A stretch of DNA of 11,578 nucleotides from Acidobacteriota bacterium (GCA_022759065.1 JAEMPZ010000235.1:1-11578); one strand, 5' to 3'; counted from the stretch's first letter, positions 1 through 7,078 are shown. Translations and numbers: made by a program. The notes: generated from the sequence alone by a model not told the origin.

Positions 1-113
1 AGAGCGACATCAAAGGAGACATAGCCGCCGCCCTGTCAATCATCACCTATCACCTCAAGAGCCGAACTGCGGCGAAACGAGGAAAAGAGCGCTCCGCAAA
101 GCTTAGCCGCTAG
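1..113 (+). CDS. C-terminal end of an unidentified protein (partial)
   Basis: One frame is open from the left edge to a TAG at 111-113 and encodes about 36 residues. They begin SDIKGDIAAALSI and continue into a Lys/Arg-rich tail ending KLSR. The first half could form an amphipathic helix and the basic tail is plausible for a bacterial C-terminus, but 36 residues are too few to name a family. The stop lies inside a small hairpin followed by T-runs, as expected at a gene end. The gap to hrcA is 384 bases and filled with repeats, so this gene is probably not in the hrcA operon. It could also be a chance open frame. Confidence 0.4.
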   Translation, partial: SDIKGDIAAALSIITYHLKSRTAAKRGKERSAKLSR

Positions 114-129
114 GCTATTTTGCATTTTT
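104..129 (+). terminator. Weak intrinsic terminator-like hairpin
   Basis: A 5-bp stem TAGCC/GGCTA (104-108 with 113-117) with a 4-base loop is followed by TTTT and, four bases later, by TTTTT. It overlaps the stop codon of the partial upstream frame. The stem is short, so termination strength is doubtful. Confidence 0.35.
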
Positions 130-152
130 GCCTACCAGCCTTCCTTCCTCCC

Positions 153-297
153 TTTCCTCCCTGACCTCCCTGTTAAAATTGCGGATGATGGATGATAGAT
201 GAGGGATGAGGGTAAGATCGCCGTGGCACGCCTGACTCCTGCCCCTGGCGCCTGACACTTTACTTTCCTATCCGTGTTCATCCGTGTTCGTCTGTGG
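153..297. repeat. Composite degenerate repeat, copy 1
   Basis: This stretch recurs with roughly 85-90% identity (by eye) at 6931-7078. A 32-base core (181-212) is identical to 6968-6999. Inside it, successive blocks have different periods. Three 9-base units of form CCTCCCNNN lie at 147-173, the first beginning six bases before the shared part. GGATGAN-type 7-base units lie at 183-210, NNCNCCT 7-base units at 227-240, and TCCGTGTTCN-type 10-base units at 271-300. No reading frame uses it. It lies between the partial upstream gene and the hrcA promoter. Confidence 0.8.
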
Positions 298-307
298 CGA
301 TAAAGAG

Positions 308-410
308 GTATCGGAGTATTGGGGTGTTGGGGTGTTGGTGTATCGGCGTTGGCGGTACTCTTCTTTTACTCCGTTACCCCGTCATCCCGTCACCCCGTGA
401 CCCTGTTACA
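308..410. repeat. Two facing arrays of 8-base degenerate units
   Basis: Positions 308-355 are six in-phase 8-base units that fit GTRTYGGN, the last one loosely. After a 15-base T-rich spacer (356-370), positions 371-410 are five in-phase units of form CCGTNACC, the last diverged. The reverse complement of the second unit is related to a circular permutation of the first, about six of eight positions for the best pairs, so the block is an imperfect fold-back. It ends about 33 bases before the -35 box of the hrcA promoter. Confidence 0.75.
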
Positions 411-442
411 TTGTTTCCTTCGTGCCCCGAAGGCCCGTTGAT

Positions 443-470
443 TTGACGGTCGGGAGGTGGCTGTTATAAA
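443..470 (+). promoter_or_regulatory. Sigma70-type promoter of the hrcA operon
   Basis: A -35 box TTGACG (443-448) and a -10 box TATAAA (465-470) are separated by 16 bases. Transcription would begin near 477, giving a leader of about 20 bases that contains the Shine-Dalgarno GGAGGGG (483-489). No inverted repeat of CIRCE type and no clear sigma32 box is visible around it. Confidence 0.65.
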
Positions 471-497
471 CTGCCAAGTCATGGAGGGGCGAGAGCA

Positions 498-1559
498 GTG
501 GCCCAAAACCTGACACCCAGGGAGGAGCGCATCCTCCTCTGCCTGTTGCGAGAGTTCACCGAGACGCGCCGTCCGGTGGGCTCCCGGCTTCTTGCGGAGG
601 AGGGTCCGGATGCTCTTTCCCCGGCCACCATCCGGTTGATCCTCCAGCGCCTCGAAACGCTCGGTTTTCTTGCCAAGACCCACGTCTCCTCCGGCCGGGT
701 GCCGACGAGCCTGGCTTACCGTTACTGCATCGAACGCATGGCCGAGGCGGTGATCAGTGGAAGCTCGGATTCGGCGGGCGAGGAGATCTCTTGTTCGCGC
801 ATTGGCCTTACCGAGCTTATCCGTTCAGCCGTCGGAACGCTTTCAATGTCCGCCCACAGCCTTGGCTTTGCGACGACCCCCTCCCTGGGGGAAGCAAGGC
901 TGAAGGCCTGCGACTTGGTTCCCATGGCGCGTGACTCGATCCTCATGGTGCTGGTCCTGCAAAGCGGGCAGCTCTACCAACAGTGGCTCGCCCCCTCGAG
1001 GTGCTACACTGCCGCGGAACTTAGAGCTTTTTCGGCCTATCTTTCCGAAGCATACAGCGGCTTTACCTTCAAGGAAATACGCGATTCTCTTCGGAGGCAG
1101 GTGGCTCAGGAAAGCGCGGGGGCTTCTGGGCTTGCCAATGAAGCGGCGGCTCTGGTCGAGCCATCTTTTCCCAGCGGCGATGGGCTGCCTGATGTTTTCT
1201 GGGAGGGGTTGCCGTGGCTTCTGGAGGCCCCAGAAATCCACAAGGATGCCAGGGTGCTCAGGGCCGTGCTCTCAACGCTGGAGGAGAAGAGAAACCTCCT
1301 CCGCTTTTTGGATGAAGTCTGGGACCAGGTCCACGGCCTGACCATAGTCATCGGCGAGGACTGGCCAGATCCGGACTCGCGCGGGCTTGCCCTGTTGGGC
1401 GCGGCCTATGGAGGCGTTTCCACCGGCTTTGGTTTTGTTGGGGTTATCGGGCCGGAGTGCATGCGCTTCGACCGCGTCCTTCCCGCGATCAAGGCCGAAG
1501 CCAGGCGGCTTACTGAAGCCAGCCAGCTATTTGCAAGCCAGGGTGGCGCCAATGGCTGA
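498..1559 (+). CDS. hrcA: Heat-inducible transcription repressor HrcA
   Basis: HrcA is the dimeric repressor that binds CIRCE operators upstream of chaperone operons and needs GroEL to stay active. The 353 residues match the usual family length. An N-terminal winged helix spans about residues 8-75 with the hallmarks PVGSR (26-30), SPATIR (41-46) and HVSSGRVPT (62-70). The dimerisation/GAF-like part ends with the conserved stretch VGVIGPECMRFDRVLP near 314-329. The start is a GTG placed 8 bases after GGAGGGG; the ATG at 481 is in another frame. It is first in the operon and overlaps grpE by 8 bases. The central region is divergent, and no CIRCE is visible at its own promoter, so its target may lie elsewhere, for example at groESL. 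Confidence 0.93.
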   Translation: MAQNLTPREERILLCLLREFTETRRPVGSRLLAEEGPDALSPATIRLILQRLETLGFLAKTHVSSGRVPTSLAYRYCIERMAEAVISGSSDSAGEEISCSRIGLTELIRSAVGTLSMSAHSLGFATTPSLGEARLKACDLVPMARDSILMVLVLQSGQLYQQWLAPSRCYTAAELRAFSAYLSEAYSGFTFKEIRDSLRRQVAQESAGASGLANEAAALVEPSFPSGDGLPDVFWEGLPWLLEAPEIHKDARVLRAVLSTLEEKRNLLRFLDEVWDQVHGLTIVIGEDWPDPDSRGLALLGAAYGGVSTGFGFVGVIGPECMRFDRVLPAIKAEARRLTEASQLFASQGGANG

Positions 1560-2169
1560 CGAAGACAAGAAGGTGCCCGGCGAGGCTCAAGGTTCAGACA
1601 ACATGATCATAGAATTCGTCGAGCACGATGAGGGCCCGCACTCCGTCGCGCCTTTGGAGCCGCTTGGCGAGGCTTCGGCGGCCCAAGAAGGTCGGGATGA
1701 ATCGGCCCCTGACGACGTCCGGAGGCTTGAAGAGGCCCTTGTGAGGCAGCGCGCCGATTTCGAGAACTACAGGCGCCGGATGGAACGGGAACAAGCTGAA
1801 GCGGGGGAGAGGGCGCAAGGAGAACTCATTCGCTCCCTGCTGCCGGTCCTGGACAACCTGGACACCGCCTTGGGATTGCTCCGCGCCGAAGCGCCTCCCC
1901 AATGGTCCAGGGGGTTGGAGCTTTGCCAGCAGTCATTCATGGAGACCCTGGCAAAGGCAGGCGCTCTGCCCATTGATGCGCTCAATAAGCCATTCGACCC
2001 GCAATTTCACGAGGCCGTCATGCTCTCCAACGATCCTGACGTGCCCGATGGGACCGTTACCGAGATTATCCAGCGCGGATTCCTTTTCAAGGGGAAGCTT
2101 TTGAGGCCCGCCAGGGTGAAGGTCAACCGGCTTGAACCATCCGGACAAGGAGAGGCGCCAAATGGCTAA
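1552..2169 (+). CDS. grpE: Nucleotide exchange factor GrpE
   Basis: GrpE releases ADP from DnaK and acts as a cytosolic homodimer. The protein has 205 residues. An acidic, poorly conserved N-terminus (1-55) leads into the long dimerisation helix with RADFENYRRR (67-76) and LLPVLDNLD (96-104). The beta-wing domain carries FDPQFHEAV (148-156) and the signature from GTVTEIIQRGF to RPARVKV (167-191). The frame is open further upstream inside hrcA, but the ATG at 1552 is chosen because it gives the standard N-terminus and an 8-base overlap with the hrcA stop. Its Shine-Dalgarno (AGGGTGG) is weak, which suggests translational coupling to hrcA. It overlaps dnaK by 8 bases. Confidence 0.95.
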   Translation: MADEDKKVPGEAQGSDNMIIEFVEHDEGPHSVAPLEPLGEASAAQEGRDESAPDDVRRLEEALVRQRADFENYRRRMEREQAEAGERAQGELIRSLLPVLDNLDTALGLLRAEAPPQWSRGLELCQQSFMETLAKAGALPIDALNKPFDPQFHEAVMLSNDPDVPDGTVTEIIQRGFLFKGKLLRPARVKVNRLEPSGQGEAPNG

Positions 2170-3997
2170 GGTCATCGGGATTGATCTCGGGACAACCAAT
2201 TCCTGCATGGCCTTCATCGAGGGTGGCCAGCCCGTGGTCATACCCAATAGAGAAGGGGGACGGACCCTTCCGTCCATCGTCGCCTTCAGCGAGCAGGGCG
2301 ACAGGCTCGTCGGCAATCTGGCAAAGCGGCAGGCGGTGACGAACCCATCGAATACAATTTACGCCGTAAAGAGGCTGATCGGGAAGAAATTCTCCGACCA
2401 GACGGTGGGCGAGGCGCAAAAGGTCCTCCCCTATGAACTTGTTGAAGCGCCCAACGGCGACGTGAGAGTGAAGGCGCGAGGCCACGAGTTCAGCCCTCAG
2501 GAGATCAGCGCCTTCATTCTCGCCGAGCTGAAGAAGAGCGCCGAGGAGTATTTCGGCGAGGAGGTCTCCGAGGCTGTCGTGACCGTCCCCGCCTATTTTT
2601 CCGACCCGCAGCGGCAGGCGACAAAGGACGCTGGACGCATCGCGGGCCTTGAGGTTCTAAGGATCATCAACGAGCCGACCGCTGCGTGCCTTGCCTTCAA
2701 CCTGGAGGAGACGCAGGCCAAGACCGTTGCCGTGTACGATCTCGGCGGTGGCACTTTCGACATCTCAATCCTGCGGCTTGGCGAAGGGCTCTTCGAGGTG
2801 GTCGCCACGTCGGGGGACACTTACCTCGGCGGCGAGGACATGGATCAGGCCATCATGCTGGAACTTATCTTAAGGTTCCAACAGGAATCGGGAATTGACC
2901 TGGGCGCCGACAGGCTTGCCCTGCAGAGGCTCAAGGAGGCTTCGGAGAGGGCCAAATGCGACCTCTCGAGCATGAATGAGACGCAGATCAACCTGCCCTT
3001 CATAGCCGCCGACGCCACTGGGCCCAAGCATTTTGTCACGACGCTGAAAAGGGCGGAGCTTGAAGCGATCATCGCTCCCATCGTCGAGAGCACGCGCAAG
3101 CCATGCGAGGAAGCGCTCAAGATAGCCAACATGACACCTGGCGACATTGACGAAGTCCTTCTCGTCGGGGGCCAGACGCGCACTCCCCTCGTCATTAAGA
3201 CGGTCAAGGAGATTTTTGGGCGCGAGCCCCGCAGGGACAAGAACCCGGACGAGGTCGTTGCCCTCGGCGCCGCCCTTCAGGCCGGCGTCATAAAGGGCGA
3301 AGTAAAAGAGATCATACTCCTGGACAGCATTCCGCTCAGCTTGGGCGTTTCGACGAAAGGCAACATTTTCGTCAAGCTCATCGAGCGGGGCTCGGCCATC
3401 CCCACCAAGAAAAGCCGCATTTTTACGACGGTCAGCGACAACCAGGACAAGGTGGAAATCCACGTGCTTCAGGGCGAGCGGGAAGTAGCCAGCGAAAACA
3501 TCTCGCTAGGCCGTTTCGAGCTTGTTGGAATCCCTCCCGCGCCACAGGGGGTGCCTCAAATTGAGGTGACTTTTGACATCAACGCCAACGGCATCGTATC
3601 GGTGTACGCCAAGGACCTGATCACCGGCAACGAGCAGAAGATAATCGTCAACCCGTCTTCAGGCCTCACGGAGGGAGAGATCCAGCAGATTATAGACGAC
3701 GCGAAGGCAAAAGAGAACGAGGACCGGCGCCAGATCGAGATCCAGAAGCTGCGAATGAAGCTGGAGCACCTCCTGGAAAGCAATCAGAAGTCCTTCGCCC
3801 AGTTCAAGGCCCTTTTGAGCGAGCAGGCCCGCAAAGACGTGGAGGAGGCGATCAAGAAGGCGCAGAGGGGCCTCTCAAGCGGAAGTTCCAGCAGCCTTTC
3901 GGAGGCCATGAATGACCTCACCGAAGCGTCACGCGCCCTTTCCGAGGTGATCCTGTACGCCCCGCAGATGCCAGCAGACAAAGGACCCAAACAATGA
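2162..3997 (+). CDS. dnaK: Chaperone DnaK (Hsp70)
   Basis: This is the ATP-driven Hsp70 chaperone that works with DnaJ and GrpE in the cytosol. The 611 residues are somewhat short against about 638 in E. coli. ATPase signatures are IDLGTTNS (7-14), K70 in AVKRLIG, VYDLGGGTFDISIL (191-204) and VLLVGGQTRTPLV (332-344). The interdomain linker is ILLD (385-388), the substrate-binding beta domain covers about 395-500 and the helical lid about 506-598. The C-terminus stops soon after the lid (QMPADKGPKQ) and lacks the usual acidic EEV-type tail. The ATG at 2162 follows AGGAG and starts MAKVIGID; the frame extends upstream but adds only grpE-overlapping residues. It overlaps dnaJ by ATGA. Confidence 0.97.
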   Translation: MAKVIGIDLGTTNSCMAFIEGGQPVVIPNREGGRTLPSIVAFSEQGDRLVGNLAKRQAVTNPSNTIYAVKRLIGKKFSDQTVGEAQKVLPYELVEAPNGDVRVKARGHEFSPQEISAFILAELKKSAEEYFGEEVSEAVVTVPAYFSDPQRQATKDAGRIAGLEVLRIINEPTAACLAFNLEETQAKTVAVYDLGGGTFDISILRLGEGLFEVVATSGDTYLGGEDMDQAIMLELILRFQQESGIDLGADRLALQRLKEASERAKCDLSSMNETQINLPFIAADATGPKHFVTTLKRAELEAIIAPIVESTRKPCEEALKIANMTPGDIDEVLLVGGQTRTPLVIKTVKEIFGREPRRDKNPDEVVALGAALQAGVIKGEVKEIILLDSIPLSLGVSTKGNIFVKLIERGSAIPTKKSRIFTTVSDNQDKVEIHVLQGEREVASENISLGRFELVGIPPAPQGVPQIEVTFDINANGIVSVYAKDLITGNEQKIIVNPSSGLTEGEIQQIIDDAKAKENEDRRQIEIQKLRMKLEHLLESNQKSFAQFKALLSEQARKDVEEAIKKAQRGLSSGSSSSLSEAMNDLTEASRALSEVILYAPQMPADKGPKQ

Positions 3998-5112
3998 CGA
4001 GCAACGAGGATTTTTACCAGGTGCTGGGCGTCTCCCGCGACGCTTCCCAGGATGAAATAAAAGCGGCCTATCGCAGGGCGGCGCTCGCCTATCACCCTGA
4101 CCGCAATCCCGGGAACAAGCAAGCCGAGGAAAAGTTCAAGAGGGCTTCCGAAGCCTATAGCGTCCTGGGCGATCCCGAGAAGCGGGCCAGGTACGACCGC
4201 TTCGGCACCGCCGGAGAAACCGGCCAGGTGCCATGGGATTCAGTCGTCTTCGAGGATTTCCAGGATCTCTTTGGCAACCTCTTCGGCTTTGGCGACATTT
4301 TTGGAAAAGGGCGCGCCAGGGGTTCGCGCGCTCAGAGGGGAAGCGACCTCAGGTACGACGTCAAGCTGACGCTGGAAGAGGCCTTTTTCGGCAAAGAAGA
4401 AACCGTGGAGTTGCCGCGCGAGGCGCCGTGCGATAAGTGCCGCGGAAGCGGCTCAAGAAGCGGCCAGCGCCTTGCCTGCCCCACCTGCCGCGGGCGCGGC
4501 ACCGTGGCTTTTCAGCAGGGTTTTTTTACGGTCAGCCGCACCTGCCCACAGTGTTCGGGGGAGGGGGAGATCGTCAGGGATCCGTGCGGAGAATGTCACG
4601 GCCGCGGGCGCGTCCGCTCCCAAAAGACCCTGAAAGTGAGAATCCCGCCCGGGGTTGATTCCGGTTCCAGGCTTCGCATCGGGGGCGAAGGGGAGATCGG
4701 CGAGCGCGGGGGGCCTCCAGGGGACCTCTACCTTTTCATCGAGGTCGAGGAGCATCCGTTTTTCAAGCGCGAGGGCGAACACCTGTTCTGCACGGTGCCG
4801 TTGAGCCTTCCGCAAGCGGTGCTTGGCGCCGAAATCTTCGTTCAGACGCTGGATGAGGGCGAAGAAAAAGTCAAAGTGCCGCCGGGGACCGCGCACGGCC
4901 AGCGTTTTCGCGTGCCTGGGCGCGGGATGCCGCGGATTGGTTCGAGCGGCAGGGGAGACCTCTACGTTGACGTTCGGCTTGTGACGCCAAAGCGGCTGTC
5001 AAAAGAGGAGAAGCGCCTCTACGAAGAGCTGGCCAGGCTGGAACGGGACGCCGAACAAAACCCCGGCGGCTTCTTCAGGAAAGTGATCCAGAAATTGGCG
5101 GAGGGCAAATAG
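3994..5112 (+). CDS. dnaJ: Chaperone DnaJ (class A Hsp40)
   Basis: DnaJ delivers unfolded proteins to DnaK and stimulates its ATPase. The 372 residues match the family. The J domain (about 5-70) contains HPD at 34-36. A Gly/Phe segment (71-118) includes GDIFG at 100-104. Four CxxC pairs bind two zinc ions: C146/C149, C162/C165, C184/C187 and C198/C201, all within CxxCxGxG-like repeats. The C-terminal substrate domains follow, with GDLY motifs at 243-246 and 321-324. The Gly/Phe segment is acidic and comparatively Gly-poor at its start (GQVPWDSVVFEDF). The ATG overlaps the dnaK stop by four bases, so translation is probably coupled. Confidence 0.97.
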   Translation: MTSNEDFYQVLGVSRDASQDEIKAAYRRAALAYHPDRNPGNKQAEEKFKRASEAYSVLGDPEKRARYDRFGTAGETGQVPWDSVVFEDFQDLFGNLFGFGDIFGKGRARGSRAQRGSDLRYDVKLTLEEAFFGKEETVELPREAPCDKCRGSGSRSGQRLACPTCRGRGTVAFQQGFFTVSRTCPQCSGEGEIVRDPCGECHGRGRVRSQKTLKVRIPPGVDSGSRLRIGGEGEIGERGGPPGDLYLFIEVEEHPFFKREGEHLFCTVPLSLPQAVLGAEIFVQTLDEGEEKVKVPPGTAHGQRFRVPGRGMPRIGSSGRGDLYVDVRLVTPKRLSKEEKRLYEELARLERDAEQNPGGFFRKVIQKLAEGK

Positions 5113-5114
5113 CC

Positions 5115-5759
5115 ATGCGATTTGGAAAATTGTTTTTTCTCCTTGTTTTTCTGGCTGTATTGACGGCCTGTTCGGCTATGGTCGGCCCGCAGGATGACCT
5201 CGCGCGCAAGGTTGACTACATGAGAAGCGACGTGGAGAAGCTGACCGCCCAACAAAAGGAGTTGGCTGAACAGGTGAAACAGCTCGCGGACGCCCTTGCG
5301 AAGGCTCCAACGCAGGCGCCGCAGGAGCAGGCTCCGCAAGCAACGACGCCGCAGGTTGTTTCGCGGGCTGAGTCGGGGGATTTGGCCGGTGATCCGTCGC
5401 TCCTCTACAAGCGCGCCTATGACTTGCTGGCCGCCGGCAAAGTCAAGGAGTCACAGGACGCTTTCTCGGAATTCATCAGGCGCTTCCCGCAATCTGACCT
5501 TGCCGACAACGCGCAGTACTGGATCGGCGAGGGTTTCTACACTCAAAAGGATTTCAAGGATGCCCGCGACGCCTTCAAGGCCGTAGCCGACCACTTCCCC
5601 TTCGGCAACAAAGTGCCCGACGCCATTTACAAAGAGGCGCTTTGCGACGGAGAAATGGGCGACAAGGCGCTGGAGAAAAAGCGGCTGCAGGAACTTTGCG
5701 AGCAGTACCCATACTCGGAGGCGGCCGCCTTGGCCAAAGACCTCCTTAAAAAGCTATAA
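5115..5759 (+). CDS. CpoB/YbgF-like lipoprotein with coiled coil and TPR repeats
   Basis: CpoB (YbgF) is a periplasmic partner of the Tol-Pal system that coordinates peptidoglycan synthesis with outer-membrane constriction. This 214-residue protein starts with a short basic and hydrophobic signal (1-18) ending in a lipobox LTAC with C19, so it is predicted to be lipid-anchored, unlike soluble E. coli CpoB. Residues 26-63 form a heptad-like coiled coil. A Pro/Gln/Ala linker (64-82) precedes TPR-type helices from about 95 to 210 (LYKRAYDLLAAGKVKESQDAF and following). It starts two bases after the dnaJ stop with GGAGGG inside the end of dnaJ. No tol or pal genes are in the window, so a generic TPR lipoprotein is the alternative (BamD-like proteins share the fold). 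Confidence 0.8.
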   Translation: MRFGKLFFLLVFLAVLTACSAMVGPQDDLARKVDYMRSDVEKLTAQQKELAEQVKQLADALAKAPTQAPQEQAPQATTPQVVSRAESGDLAGDPSLLYKRAYDLLAAGKVKESQDAFSEFIRRFPQSDLADNAQYWIGEGFYTQKDFKDARDAFKAVADHFPFGNKVPDAIYKEALCDGEMGDKALEKKRLQELCEQYPYSEAAALAKDLLKKL

Positions 5760-5773
5760 CAAAAAGGGGCGCC

Positions 5774-6685
5774 GTGGAAAACCAACCCAACTACCCGCCT
5801 GGCCCCTGGACGCCCCTGGAAGCTCACGCGTCAGGACGCGCTTATTTTCGTGGCGAATGGGAGGCCGAGCCCGCGCTTCTAGCCGACTTCGGCGAAGACC
5901 AGGATGGCCGGGACCGCTTTGTCGCGGTAACGAGCCTGTTTCATGGCCACGCGATTCCAGTCCCTCGAATTTTCCAAGCCCCGCCGGGCGTCCCGTGGCT
6001 TGTAGAGGAATTCGTGGAGGGACGCCTTTGCTCCTCCGGGCGCTGGAGCGCCCCACTTGAGGACCAGGTTCTCGATCTGGCCTGCCGCATCAGCGAGATT
6101 CCAGCGGAAAGATGGCCGGAAAGCGCGCCGCCGCTCTTGTCCCTAGACGTAGCCCGCCTGAGATTCGAGCTCGGTTTCTTCGAAATGCATTTCCTTGAGG
6201 GGCTTTTGAACGCGCCTCCACCCCCCGAGGTTCACGCCGCGCTCTGCGAGCTGGCCGCCTCTGTCGCGGAAGCGCCCATGCGCCTTGCACACCGCGACTA
6301 CCATTCCGAAAACCTCCTCGTAAAAAGCGGCAGCGGCCTTATCGTCCTCGACTACCAGGACGCGCTTCTGGCCCCGCGCTGTTACGACCTTGCCTCGCTC
6401 GCGGTTGACGGTTACCGCTCAGTTCCAGGGGCGTTTCAAGCGCGATGCGCCTCCTTATGCGCCCAGAGGTTCGGCGCCACCTCAGAGGAGTTCGAGCGCT
6501 GCGCCTTGCAGCGCGCGCTTAAGGCGCTTGGAACATTCGGCTACCAGATAACAAGACGAAAACGCTCGCGCTATCTTGCATCTGTCCGCCTGACCCTCGG
6601 CCACGCCCTCAAATATCTCAAAAGCGCCCCGATCCCCCTCGATTCCCTGGAGCCTTTCCTTACCCAAGCGAGAGAAGTGTTTTAG
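5774..6685 (+). CDS. AmgK-like sugar-1 kinase of the aminoglycoside phosphotransferase fold
   Basis: AmgK enzymes phosphorylate the anomeric carbon of MurNAc or GlcNAc in a peptidoglycan recycling bypass. The 303 residues carry the catalytic loop HRDYHSEN (173-180; D175 and N180) and the metal-binding aspartate D193 in VLDYQDAL. The N-lobe has the AmgK-like pattern GRAYFRG, then ALLADFGED, then VPRIF, without an obvious canonical kinase lysine. The C-terminal pattern QRALKALGTFGYQ and RYLASVRLTLGHALKYL also resembles AmgK. The start is GTG after AAAGGGG. It follows the CpoB-like gene by 14 bases. The usual partner MurU is not in the window, so the exact substrate is open; choline kinase or aminoglycoside kinase activity is less likely. 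Confidence 0.72.
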   Translation: MENQPNYPPGPWTPLEAHASGRAYFRGEWEAEPALLADFGEDQDGRDRFVAVTSLFHGHAIPVPRIFQAPPGVPWLVEEFVEGRLCSSGRWSAPLEDQVLDLACRISEIPAERWPESAPPLLSLDVARLRFELGFFEMHFLEGLLNAPPPPEVHAALCELAASVAEAPMRLAHRDYHSENLLVKSGSGLIVLDYQDALLAPRCYDLASLAVDGYRSVPGAFQARCASLCAQRFGATSEEFERCALQRALKALGTFGYQITRRKRSRYLASVRLTLGHALKYLKSAPIPLDSLEPFLTQAREVF

Positions 6686-6688
6686 CAA

Positions 6689-6705
6689 CCGTCGCCCGGG
6701 GACGG
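6689..6705 (+). terminator. GC-rich hairpin at the operon end
   Basis: CCGTC (6689-6693) pairs with GACGG (6701-6705) four bases after the last stop codon, with two further GC pairs inside. It is followed by A/G-rich sequence rather than a T-run, so it may be an RNA-stabilising or Rho-type 3' end rather than an intrinsic terminator. Confidence 0.3.
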
Positions 6706-6760
6706 GAGAAAAGAAGAAACATTCACCACGGAGGCGCGGAGACGCGGAGGAAAGAAAAGG

Positions 6761-6837
6761 GTCAAGGGTGAAGGGTAAAGGGTTAAGGGTTAAGGGTTAG
6801 ACGTTAGAAGTTAGAAGTCAGACGTTAGACGTGGCAG
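6761..6837 (+). repeat. 7-base degenerate array, left arm
   Basis: Eleven consecutive 7-base units run in unbroken phase; ten fit GTNARRN and the last is diverged. G, T and A at positions 1, 2 and 4 are constant in those ten. Position 3 reads C, G, A, T, T, T, T, T, C, T along the array. The first five units end in AAGG and the next five in AGAC or AGAA, so the array changes subtype midway. It ends in the 10-base perfect palindrome GCAGTACTGC (6834-6843). Confidence 0.85.
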
Positions 6838-6850
6838 TACTGCTTTCTTT

Positions 6851-6934
6851 TACGTCTATCGTCTCACGTCTTACGTCTCTCGTCTTACGTCTCTCGTCTA
6901 ACGTCTTACACCTGACTCCTCACGCCTGACTTTC
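6851..6934 (-). repeat. 7-base degenerate array, right arm
   Basis: Twelve 7-base units run in phase. The first eight fit NNCGTCT, with the first two bases varying (TA, AT, CA, TA, CT, TA, CT, AA). The next three fit NACNCCT and the last has decayed. Read on the minus strand the units follow the same formula as the left arm (AGACGNN, then AGGNGTN). The two arms could fold back over the central palindrome with about five of seven positions paired per unit. Confidence 0.85.
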
Positions 6935-7078
6935 CTCCCTGACCTCCCCGTCCTCCCTGTTAGAATTGCGGATGATGGATGATAGATGAGGGATGAGGGC
7001 AAGATCGCTGCGGCACGCCTGACTCCTCGCTCCTGACGCCTTACTTTTCTATCCGTGTTCATCGGCGTTCATCTGTGG
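6931..7078. repeat. Composite degenerate repeat, copy 2
   Basis: This is the second copy of the sequence at 153-297. Blocks appear in the same order: three 9-base CCTCCCNNN units (6934-6960), 7-base GGATGAN-type units (about 6970-6997), four 7-base NNCNCCT units (7014-7041) and three 10-base ATCNGNGTTC-type units (7051-7080). Between the copies, differences include substitutions and small length changes in the NNCNCCT block. Confidence 0.8.

Noticed and set aside
308..410. CRISPR array
   Set aside because: The units are 8 bases and contiguous, with no unique spacers of 25-40 bases between constant repeats and no cas gene nearby.
390..683. Minus-strand open frames at the hrcA start
   Set aside because: They lie antisense to the hrcA promoter and DNA-binding domain and have no ribosome site or family resemblance.
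1387..1551. Upstream extension of grpE inside hrcA
   Set aside because: The residues are a frame-shifted reading of hrcA, and the standard GrpE start is the ATG at 1552.
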